Assembly (NCBI GenBank): GCA_022577435.1
Contig: JAKOON010000026.1
Location: 4,762,142 to 4,826,141 of the forward strand
Source: Embiotoca jacksoni
Lineage: Eukaryota; Chordata; Actinopteri; Embiotocidae
Direction: 5' to 3'
DNA: 64,000 nucleotides
Position numbers and translations under genes: made by a program. The notes under the pieces were generated by a model. That model made no database searches. It saw only the letters and a program-made list of their open reading frames with translations, and had not been told where the DNA came from. Below are positions 61,019 through 64,000 of the stretch, piece by piece. The number at the start of each line of letters is the position of its first letter. Position 1 is the stretch's first letter.

Positions 61019-61373
61019 ACGACGCTTAAAAATCACACTGAATATAGCCCTGCGGTGTTTAGTTAGGCAGCAGCTGGCTGTAACGGCACGTTTAAGGGGG
61101 AAATGGGGGGAGGAATCACATCGCCATCCGTTTGTCACAAAGACAAAAGATTTACTGCTTTTCCATTTGGTGCCTTCGCAGAGATGTGACCGAGCGGGTG
61201 TACGTTACAGTTCAGTTTTACGGAGCGGATCAATCTTCCGTCTAATCCACACGTTCGGCACACTCACCTCCATCGTGGTCAGGTTGCATCGATGGGTTCC
61301 AGCAAACCAGCCGTCGGCGGAGCACTGGTCGATATCAACATCCTGTAGATTGATGTCCACTCGCACCACGCCC
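15346..61373 (-). CDS. gpr158: GPR158-like orphan class C GPCR, 10 exons, 5' incomplete
   Basis: Coding exons in transcript order are 61373-61268, 44776-44674, 42169-41943, 39769-39701, 24931-24822, 23453-23215, 21640-21502, 18627-18522, 18002-17856 and 17208-15346. All introns are GT-AG. The first base completes a codon begun upstream; the remainder is 1035 codons plus TGA. Residues 1-116 are the end of the ectodomain with an EGF-like Cys-rich segment. Helices lie at about 117-141, 149-174, 181-206, 226-248, 277-303, 310-333 and 341-363. Residues 367-432 are the juxtamembrane region and a coiled coil, and 433-1035 the disordered tail with seven CPW(E/D) motifs. Identity rests on segments such as DVDIDQCS, LLGFATVYGTLTLKL, RTAQRIPYMT, EDELDMGRSGSYLNSS and MLQKSLSVIASAKEKTLGLA, which match vertebrate GPR158 as I know it. 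In mammals GPR158 is a neuronal receptor that recruits RGS7-Gbeta5 to the membrane and has been reported as a glycine receptor. The signal peptide and Cache-type domain are outside the window. The paralogue (a or b) cannot be decided here. Confidence 0.96.
17209..17855 (-). other. gpr158 intron I-J
   Basis: A 647-bp GT-AG intron. It contains an A24-type run at 17800-17822, close to the exon I donor. No other feature is seen. Confidence 0.95.
17856..18002 (-). CDS. gpr158: gpr158 exon I: juxtamembrane helix 8 region
   Basis: The exon follows a CTTCTATCAG acceptor and ends at ATCCGG|GTGAGC. It is 147 bp, 49 codons, phase 0 at both ends. It encodes residues 367-415 with RDDIASEAYEDELDMGRSG and AWSEHSLDPEDIR. 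This is the most conserved cytoplasmic part of the family and, with the following coiled coil, belongs to the surface that binds RGS7-Gbeta5 in mammals. The first eight residues (FLFAGTHM) differ from what I recall of the mammalian sequence. Confidence 0.95.
18003..18521 (-). other. gpr158 intron H-I
   Basis: A 519-bp GT-AG intron, AT-rich and without a recognised repeat. It is the shortest intron of the gene. Confidence 0.95.
18522..18627 (-). CDS. gpr158: gpr158 exon H: TM6-TM7 loop and TM7
   Basis: The exon follows a CTTTTCACAG acceptor and ends at CCCAAG|GTAAAC (106 bp, phase 2 to phase 0). It encodes residues 331-366: RFTLAPELHPDWMLLLFF, then THTHLTVTVTLGLLLIPK. The HTHLTVTVT...LLLIPK stretch is TM7 of the GPR158/179 family. 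Confidence 0.95.
18963..19055. repeat. Compound CA/CG microsatellite
   Basis: Alternating purine-pyrimidine DNA (CG, CA and CGCA units) for 93 bp. This composition favours Z-DNA. Confidence 0.95.
19310..19575. promoter_or_regulatory. Candidate enhancer-like block
   Basis: The block is non-repetitive and rich in homeodomain-type cores (TTAGATAATTAC near 19350, ATGCTAATTCAACC near 19480, GGCTAATTAACG near 19560). It lies between a CA/CG repeat and a poly(T) tract. The call is inference from motif density. Confidence 0.22.
20078..20111. repeat. Poly(A) homopolymer, 34 A
   Basis: A pure A34 run. No retroposon body or target-site duplication was recognised around it. Confidence 0.95.
20112..20372. 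promoter_or_regulatory. Candidate enhancer-like block
   Basis: The block is non-repetitive, AT-rich and evenly mixed in base order, with motifs such as TGGCTGCCAATAATTCC, CATTAGTAAATAATGTGATG and CTCTCAATTAG. It follows the A34 run. Regulatory function is inferred only. Confidence 0.22.
21412..21463. repeat. CA microsatellite beside the exon G donor
   Basis: About 26 perfect CA units. On the transcript strand this is a UG repeat starting 38 nt after the exon G donor. Confidence 0.97.
21502..21640 (-). CDS. gpr158: gpr158 exon G: TM5 and most of TM6
   Basis: The exon follows a CGTTCCCAG acceptor and ends at ATCAG|GTAACG (139 bp, phase 1 to phase 2). It encodes residues 285-330 and two bases of Arg331: AEFLFLLWAVYLVYAVRNVP, then SAYHEPRYMAIAVHNELVL and the start of TM6. 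The HEPRYMA(I/V)AVHNEL block is a hallmark of the GPR158/GPR179 group. A perfect CA repeat begins 38 bp beyond its donor (21412-21463). Confidence 0.95.
21641..23214 (-). other. gpr158 intron F-G
   Basis: A 1.6-kb GT-AG intron. It has a TA tract (22458-22492) and a G/GA-rich run right after the exon F donor (23154-23204). Otherwise no feature is recognised. Confidence 0.95.
22458..22492. repeat. TA microsatellite
   Basis: About 17 perfect TA units. Confidence 0.95.
23215..23453 (-). CDS. gpr158: gpr158 exon F: loop i2, TM4, extracellular loop 2, start of TM5
   Basis: The exon follows a CTCGCCGCAG acceptor and ends at GCTGTCG|GTAAGC (239 bp, phase 2 to phase 1). It encodes residues 205-284, including VLKVFLSRTAQRIPYMT, TM4 (about 226-248) and FSMCLLDRWDYMMAV. 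Cys273 in FSMC is the probable disulphide partner of Cys181. Loop 2 is specific to this gene copy, but its flanks are strongly conserved with GPR158. Confidence 0.95.
23454..24821 (-). other. gpr158 intron E-F
   Basis: A 1.4-kb GT-AG intron with a retroposon tail (23590-23850), C-rich runs near 24345-24375 and 24740, and a non-repetitive block at 24070-24330. Confidence 0.95.
23590..23850 (+). repeat. Old retroposon 3' tail
   Basis: TAAAGCACTGTGAGCTGCAT, then GAATGAAATGGTGCTGCACA and AACAAAGTTGATCG run into TTATTATTATCATTA. This is the usual 3' end of teleost LINE/SINE copies (a form of AAAGCACTTTGTAAGCTGC...ATAAATAAAGTT). The body is too diverged to classify. Confidence 0.6.
24822..24931 (-). 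CDS. gpr158: gpr158 exon E: end of TM2, loop 1, TM3
   Basis: The exon follows a CTCTTCCAG acceptor and ends at TACAG|GTACTG (110 bp, phase 0 to phase 2). It encodes residues 169-204 and two bases of Arg205, including SVFRCILLRWVRLLGFATVY. Cys181 at the top of TM3 is the expected partner of the extracellular loop 2 cysteine in class C receptors. The donor GTACTG is weaker than the others in this gene. Confidence 0.95.
25690..26061 (-). repeat. Dispersed repeat, family 3, copy A
   Basis: On the minus strand it includes CTGATTGGTCGGCC followed by TTCAGAGCGGC and AACCT. The same blocks (CCGATTGGTCGAACC, TTCAGAGCGGC, AACCT) occur at 46375-46420 on the plus strand. The minus strand is open for 129 codons over the element, and one frame has a hydrophobic start, but I recognise no protein. 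A repeat is more likely than an exon. Confidence 0.45.
28612..28777 (+). repeat. Old dispersed teleost repeat ending in GGCGGAGGTAA
   Basis: TGACCTATGCTACAGTCTTC, CACCAAATTTGATGAAAATTG and, 60 bp on, CTTGGCGGAGGTAAAT occur in order. This is the tail of a very abundant percomorph repeat. The copy is diverged and its 5' end is uncertain. Confidence 0.6.
30236..30665 (+). repeat. Teleost palindromic non-autonomous element (copy 2)
   Basis: The left arm has CTGCAGCCAGTTAGCTTAAC and AGCACCTCTAAAGC. The right arm has TTTATGCTAAGCTATGCTAA, CTCCTGGCTGAAG and TTTTGGCAAGAAACCAAATA. The arms are inverted repeats (CAGCCAG...TTAGC against GCTAA...CTGGCTG), as in the known consensus. A fragment of the same arm is at 1907-1996. 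The copy is diverged and therefore old. Confidence 0.75.
31471..31489. repeat. Short TA tract
   Basis: About nine TA units following a poly(T/A) run. Confidence 0.85.
31879..31906. repeat. Poly(T) homopolymer
   Basis: About 28 T. It could be the tail of a minus-strand retroposon, but no body was recognised beside it. Confidence 0.92.
32069..32160 (+). repeat. Unclassified dispersed repeat, family 2, copy A
   Basis: GCAGTTACGTTCAGTAACTA, GTTCCTGCGCAGTCG and TTCATTTCAGCT are shared with 35044-35150 in the same order and orientation, 3 kb away. Confidence 0.6.
32270..32357 (-). mobile_element. Possible hAT-like element end
   Basis: Read on the minus strand from 32357, the sequence begins CAGTGTTTCCCCTATA and continues into a G7 run. 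This resembles the terminal inverted repeat of teleost hAT elements. No matching opposite end or 8-bp target duplication was found, so this is at most a fragment. Confidence 0.35.
34171..34199. repeat. Poly(A) homopolymer
   Basis: About 29 A inside intron D-E. Confidence 0.92.
35044..35150 (+). repeat. Unclassified dispersed repeat, family 2, copy B
   Basis: GCAGTTACGTTCGGTGACTA, GTTCCTGTGCACCCG and TTCATTTCAGCT align with copy A at 32069-32160. The two share about 80% or more in the core blocks by eye. Confidence 0.6.
37500..37800. promoter_or_regulatory. Candidate enhancer-like block
   Basis: The block is non-repetitive with clustered homeodomain/POU-like cores: GCAAATTGCATTGATTAGCC, CTTAATTACATTTACC, GATTGCAACTAAATTGC and AATTAGCCG. 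Function is inferred from motif density alone. Confidence 0.25.
38215..38400 (-). repeat. Old retroposon 3' tail, reverse orientation
   Basis: TATATCACCTTTCACACATA and ACAAAGTGCTTCACAATAAT are the reverse complement of the usual TTGTGAAGCACTTTGTAAT...AAAGGTG tail of teleost retroposons. Confidence 0.55.
39162..39209. repeat. CA microsatellite
   Basis: About 18 CA units, then ATACGCACACACGC. Confidence 0.95.
39601..39680. repeat. Degenerate CA/CG repeat beside the exon D donor
   Basis: CA units with regular CG interruptions. On the transcript strand it is a UG/GCGUG repeat starting 20 nt after the donor. Confidence 0.95.
39701..39769 (-). CDS. gpr158: gpr158 exon D: TM2, 69-bp micro-exon
   Basis: The exon follows a CTTGGCAG acceptor and ends at TTCCCG|GTAAGT. 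It is exactly 23 codons, in phase 0 at both ends, so skipping it would keep the frame but delete most of TM2. It encodes residues 146-168, from SIRASGLVLLEAI to LLLYFP. A degenerate CA/CG repeat starts 20 bp beyond its donor (39601-39680). Confidence 0.95.
39770..41942 (-). other. gpr158 intron C-D
   Basis: A 2.2-kb GT-AG intron. Short T and A runs (40066-40076, 40438-40456) are seen. No gene or clear repeat was recognised. Confidence 0.94.
41943..42169 (-). CDS. gpr158: gpr158 exon C: Cys-rich linker and TM1
   Basis: The exon follows a TTTGACAG acceptor and ends at AGTAAG|GTGGGC (227 bp, entering in phase 1 and leaving in phase 0). It encodes residues 70-145. A hydrophilic linker rich in Gly, Lys and Asp (71-91) comes first, then CLPCQQGCAYCKDDTPC (92-108), then TM1 at about 117-141, ending in YHFRRSK. 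The CxxC...CxxC arrangement just before TM1 is the class C type of Cys-rich connection between ectodomain and helices. The linker shows little likeness to what I recall of mammalian GPR158 at this point. Confidence 0.95.
43459..43530. repeat. CA microsatellite
   Basis: About 36 nearly perfect CA units. Confidence 0.97.
43690..43743. repeat. GGAA/GGGA tract
   Basis: Imperfect GGAA and GGGA units, of the same type as the long array at 58791. Confidence 0.92.
44674..44776 (-). CDS. gpr158: gpr158 exon B: Cys-rich EGF-like segment
   Basis: The exon follows a TCTTCGCAG acceptor and ends at ACAA|GTAAGT (103 bp, entering in phase 0 and leaving in phase 1). It encodes residues 36-69, including GQGFVLDKYTCHCKKGFYHP, the second half of the EGF-like fold, with cysteines at 36, 51 and 53. 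Spacing and sequence agree with the GPR158 family. The exon is far from exon A (16.5 kb) and only 2.5 kb from exon C. Confidence 0.95.
45299..45329. repeat. Poly(C) tract
   Basis: A C20 run, then ACCCCCC and CTCC. It lies in intron A-B. Confidence 0.92.
46310..46460 (+). repeat. Dispersed repeat, family 3, copy B
   Basis: CCGATTGGTCGAACCG, TTCAGAGCGGCC and CCAACCTTAACGC align with the minus strand of 25690-26061. Upstream similarity is weaker, near 60% by eye. Confidence 0.45.
46700..46878 (+). repeat. Old retroposon 3' tail
   Basis: TATGTGAAGCACTTTGAATT, GTCTTGTTGAAATGTGC, TACAAATAAATG and CCTTGCCTTGCC form the typical 3' end of a teleost LINE/SINE family. Homopolymer-rich sequence precedes it. 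Confidence 0.7.
47496..47635. repeat. Compound GT microsatellite
   Basis: About 35 GT units, a short interruption (ACTACGCATATTTTCA) and 18 more GT units. Confidence 0.97.
49685..49940 (-). repeat. Dispersed teleost repeat, family 1, copy B
   Basis: On the minus strand a poly(A) run precedes TGTTTGATTGACAGGCC, GGCGCAGTCAGGTTAC, GGTAGGCGGGAC and CAAATATGGTCACTTCTGGC, followed by AACAAGATGGCGCCACC. The order matches copy A at 4539-4735, inverted. Confidence 0.72.
50230..50475. promoter_or_regulatory. Candidate enhancer-like block
   Basis: The block is non-repetitive with GGCTAATTAGCGCC (a palindromic CTAATTAG at 50293-50300), GCCTAATCAACCGCTAATAG and CCTATAATTACAG. It stands between a repeat and a GAG-rich tract. 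The call is inference from motifs. Confidence 0.25.
50490..50537. repeat. GGA/GAA-rich tract
   Basis: Imperfect AGGAGG and GGAAGA units over about 48 bp. Confidence 0.85.
51380..51870. promoter_or_regulatory. CpG-rich island inside intron A-B
   Basis: GC and CpG content rise sharply here compared with both flanks (for example ACGGGCCGCGGCCCGGGCGC near 51520). Several frames are open on both strands (124 and 102 codons plus, 130 codons minus) because stops are rare in GC-rich DNA. No frame has a domain I recognise. It could be an alternative or antisense promoter or an old retrocopy. Confidence 0.35.
53540..53650. promoter_or_regulatory. Small enhancer-like block
   Basis: GATAATTAGCAATTACCC, TATTTATAGGCTCC and GCCATTAATTAGG cluster in about 110 bp of non-repetitive DNA (MEF2-like and homeodomain-like cores). 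The call is speculative. Confidence 0.2.
53654..53715. repeat. Perfect 31-bp tandem duplication
   Basis: The unit begins CGCTTCAAGACGCTTCTC and ends CCCCCCAAATT. Two identical copies (53654-53684 and 53685-53715) are adjacent. Within each, GACGCTTC partly echoes CGCTTCA. Confidence 0.95.
56604..56631. repeat. TA tract
   Basis: A TA-rich run with one TTTA interruption. Confidence 0.88.
58791..59109. repeat. GGAA/GGGA array, 319 bp
   Basis: Tetranucleotide GGAA units with interspersed GGGA blocks form a purine-only strand for most of the length. It produces long Arg/Glu/Gly/Lys and Pro/Ser/Leu open frames that are not genes. Confidence 0.97.
59465..59540. repeat. Interrupted CA microsatellite
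   Basis: CA units interrupted by AAACA and TGAAAA. Confidence 0.95.
60700..60960 (+). repeat. Old retroposon 3' tail
   Basis: CAGAGTTTTTCCTTCC, a CTGTAAAG...AAGTGCC segment and GTTGTGATTTGGCGCCATAG, then AAATAAAGTTGAAT, form the widespread teleost LINE/SINE 3' end (TTGTGATTTGGCGCTATATAA type). A TA tract follows at 60986-61014. Confidence 0.7.
60986..61014. repeat. TA microsatellite
   Basis: About 13 TA units just after the retroposon tail. Confidence 0.92.
61268..61373 (-). CDS. gpr158: gpr158 exon A: end of ectodomain, first EGF-like cysteines
   Basis: This 106-bp exon begins after a TTTCTCAG acceptor and ends at GAG|GTGAGT. Its first base finishes a codon from the missing upstream exon; 35 full codons follow and end in phase 0. 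The peptide runs from GVVRVDINLQ through DQCSADGWFAGTH to LTTME. It is the start of the calcium-binding-EGF-like region before the membrane domain. The mammalian gene has 11 exons, as I recall, so one large exon is probably missing to the right. Confidence 0.95.
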
Positions 61374-64000
61374 CTGAGAAAGACAAAGAGGACACCATTA
61401 ACCCGGCTGCTGAGGGATTAAGAGTGTCAGTGCAAAGCGAGGTTGTTGTTGTTGTTTTTTTTCACATGCGGGAGCCTCTAAAAGTAAAACAAAAAGAAAA
61501 AAGATAATAAAATTTCAGGTTTATTGTTGGTTTTTTTTTTTATATACATTTTTGGGAATTAATGTTTCAGAAAATTCATGAAAACTAGTGATGTACAGTG
61601 AAAAATAAAAACTAATTTCTCTGCAAATTTTTTTTTTTAATAGTGCTAGTTTGTCATAAATGTAAGCGAAATTGAAACTACACTAACTACACGTGCAGAG
61701 AGACGATAACCTGCCGATAAACAGTTGAGCAACAGCAGCTGGAAAAAGGCCGAAATGTCTTCGTTTCCGCTTCGGTCAGCAGAGCCCGGCGGGAAACCTC
61801 TCGACACTCACTTATAGCTTCCTAAAGCTCCATGAAGAGAAGGTCAGCGTCTGCGACTCTGAAGGCCGTCTCTCTGATTCTGACACTTTTCCCCGGCGTG
61901 GTCCACGTCGTACATAATAGGCCGTACGTGTATGAAAAAAAACAAAACAAAAAACAAGCGTCTTTATTCTGCTTGTTTGACCTCCTGAACTGGCTCTCGG
62001 TTCTCGGCACCCGTCAGCCTATACAGACAGGATCTCCCTCCCGCTAGATTTAAAAAAATAAAAACTAAAACGTAAGCAAAGCCTGAGGCGAGTGTTGTTT
62101 TAAAAAAAAAAAAAAATCCATACCGACTTCAAACTTTGCGGAAGAAACCGTGTCGGGAGTTACAGCTCGGGGCAGGACCGAGCGTCACGACGCCGACGTG
62201 AAAAGAGACATTCCTCTGAATCCTGAAAAGTTCTTGTGTAAGTTTTCAACACCAAAAAAATAATTTAAAAACACCGCCGTTCACGGTCATCAGGATGAAT
62301 ACAACACACGGCCGAATCAGCGCCCGGTAATCTGTTTAATCAGACAAAACCTGCAGCTGCTTCGATGCAAATAAATCAGCGGCCGACTTTGTACTGACCT
62401 TTTCGCTCCTTTGATGCTTGTTTGAACGCTGACGTTTCGCAATGTTTTTTTAATTTTTGTTAGAGGATTAACAGATAAGTCTGGTCTTCCAATTTCCAGG
62501 ATTTGTGTCTGCAAAAGCGCCGGCGGTGACTTTTGTTTCAGACCTCGAGGCCGAGCTGTCGTGACGTTGGTGTGTGTTACTGCTGTCTCAGGGTTGATTT
62601 CCCCTTCACACGGTTACAAGTGTCAACCAGCTGGCTCATAAAGCTTCAATTACATTGCAATGATTTATGTTATTGATGCATTTTTGTCTTTGTTAAAGAG
62701 CCCTCGGCGGTAATTAAAGAAATACTAATGAAGAACATTGTTACCTGGGATATGTACATCTCATTCATGACATAATAAGAGAATTTTAGACGTGGGAAAA
62801 GTGTCCTATGGGCTATTTCTCCTCATCCGACTGCTATAATCTTATAGTTCTCTGATCAAAAGTTTTATTTTAACTTAACAAACAGTTTGTTTGTCTCTGG
62901 TTTCACGTGCAAGCCATTTGTGGAGGTAAAACGTTGTGTCATGTCGTAATTGTTCGTCGCCTTATTCTGTAGCTCGTTGCCTGTTTTTGAAATCGGAGTT
63001 GATGAATGCAAAATTGTATAATCTTTCAAAATTAACTCCATAATCATCCTCTGCTTGCAAATGACAACATTTTGTTCATATTTCCTCAGTTTTGGTCCAA
63101 CTTGAGATTGTTTTTTTTAAACTTTTTTTCCCCCAATATAAAGTCTCAGCCAAATATCTATGTCGTGTCGTGACTTAGTTACTCAAAATACAGTCATAGT
63201 AAGAGATAAAAAAAAAAATTTAAAACTTAAAAAAAAAACTTCACACAGCAAAGCGCTGAAGAAACAAGATTTTCTCACAACTCTGATTTGGAAAACGTAA
63301 CAAATCCCACAAAATATATCCGAGCTGTCAGCTGACAGCCGGGAAAACGCGATGCTCACATGATGCCGGGACTCATACCAACACCTCGTCCCGTCTACTG
63401 CTGGCATTTTTTTTTTTTTTTTGAGAGAGAGAGAGAAAGGCACTTTGCCGGTTTCCATAGCAACGCCTTTCGTCGAAACCATCTCTCGTGGTAACCGGGC
63501 TAAAGCAACACAGAAAAACAGACAGCGGCAGAAGATGCCGTGTCACTTTTGGGAAGAATAATAATAAAAAAAATTAAAAAATAACACGAAGAGAGGTTGT
63601 GGTTTCTGTCATCAAGGAAGCGAGACGCCAGAGAGAGCAGCGAGAAAGGCCTTTTTTTTTTTTTTTTTTTAAACAGCTGATATTTTACAGCAGATGTAAT
63701 TAATAACATGAATCGCAGCGCCCGGCTCTGTAAATGGCAACGGGAACACTAAAATAGACCGGGGGACTTTAATTAGGAGTTGTTCATTACATGTGTGCGA
63801 TTCCTCAACTTGATCGTGAAGTCTTTTTCTTTCAATACCTGTTTTTTTGACATGAGTTGATTAAAACTGTATAAAAAAAAAACCAAAAAAAAACATGTCT
63901 TTGCTGCGGCCGTATTGCAGCAGGTCTGTGGCTAGTTGAAATAAGAGACCTTTTTTTTGTTGTTTTGCTGTTTTTGAATGCTCTAATAAAAGCAAACAAC
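61374..64000 (-). other. gpr158 upstream intron, partial
   Basis: It is intronic because exon A has a 3' splice site at 61374/61373 and enters in mid-codon. It is AT-rich with T and A runs (63407-63422, 63652-63670). No upstream exon, signal-peptide frame or promoter was found, so the gene's 5' end is outside the window. Confidence 0.85.

Larger units (their letters stand above)
44777..61267 (-). other. gpr158 intron A-B
   Basis: The largest visible intron (16.5 kb, GT-AG). It contains retroposon tails near 46.8 and 60.9 kb, repeat copies near 46.4 and 49.8 kb, CA/GT repeats, a perfect 31-bp tandem duplication, a CpG-rich island near 51.6 kb and the GGAA array. No nested gene was recognised. 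Confidence 0.92.

Noticed and set aside
60536..61138. 200-codon minus-strand open frame
   Set aside because: It runs antisense through a retroposon tail and a TA tract (IYIYIY); not coding.
1..64000. CRISPR arrays, tRNA/rRNA genes, bacterial operons, viral genes
   Set aside because: None seen on either strand by eye. All arrays are microsatellites or minisatellites, and gene structure is eukaryotic.

Overview
The window is vertebrate nuclear DNA, most likely from a teleost and probably a percomorph. It has long introns, many CA/GT microsatellites, long homopolymers, and dispersed repeats whose consensus blocks are typical of percomorph genomes. I see no bacterial, viral or organellar gene and no CRISPR array. 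I found no convincing novel system. What the window does hold is most of one well-supported gene with some unusual details.

That gene is gpr158, a class C orphan G-protein-coupled receptor, on the minus strand. Ten exons are resolved between 61373 and 15346, every junction is GT-AG, and the reading phase carries through all of them to a TGA stop. Together they encode 1035 residues: the end of the ectodomain with its EGF-like Cys-rich segment, all seven transmembrane helices, the juxtamembrane region and coiled coil linked to RGS7-Gbeta5 binding, and a 620-residue cytoplasmic tail in one last exon. The signal peptide and the distal (Cache-type) ectodomain are missing. They must lie beyond base 64000, probably in a single first exon. 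The tail carries seven CPW(E/D) motifs, more than the roughly three I recall in mammalian GPR158.

Layout: 1-280 may be the promoter and first coding exon of another minus-strand gene leaving the window on the left (weak evidence). 280-11040 is intergenic, with low-complexity DNA and old repeats. 11040-15345 is a candidate long 3' UTR of gpr158. 15346-18002 holds the tail exons. 18522-24931 holds the helix exons (TM3-TM7). 24932-39700 is a large intron (14.8 kb) with repeats and enhancer-like AT-rich blocks. 39701-44776 holds three exons (Cys-rich segment to TM2). 44777-61267 is the largest intron (16.5 kb), with a CpG-rich island near 51.6 kb and a 319-bp GGAA array. 61268-61373 is the first exon visible, and 61374-64000 is the partial upstream intron.

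Several repeat families have more than one copy here, detected by comparing parts of the window with each other. UG-type repeats lie immediately downstream of two splice donors, which may matter for splicing.
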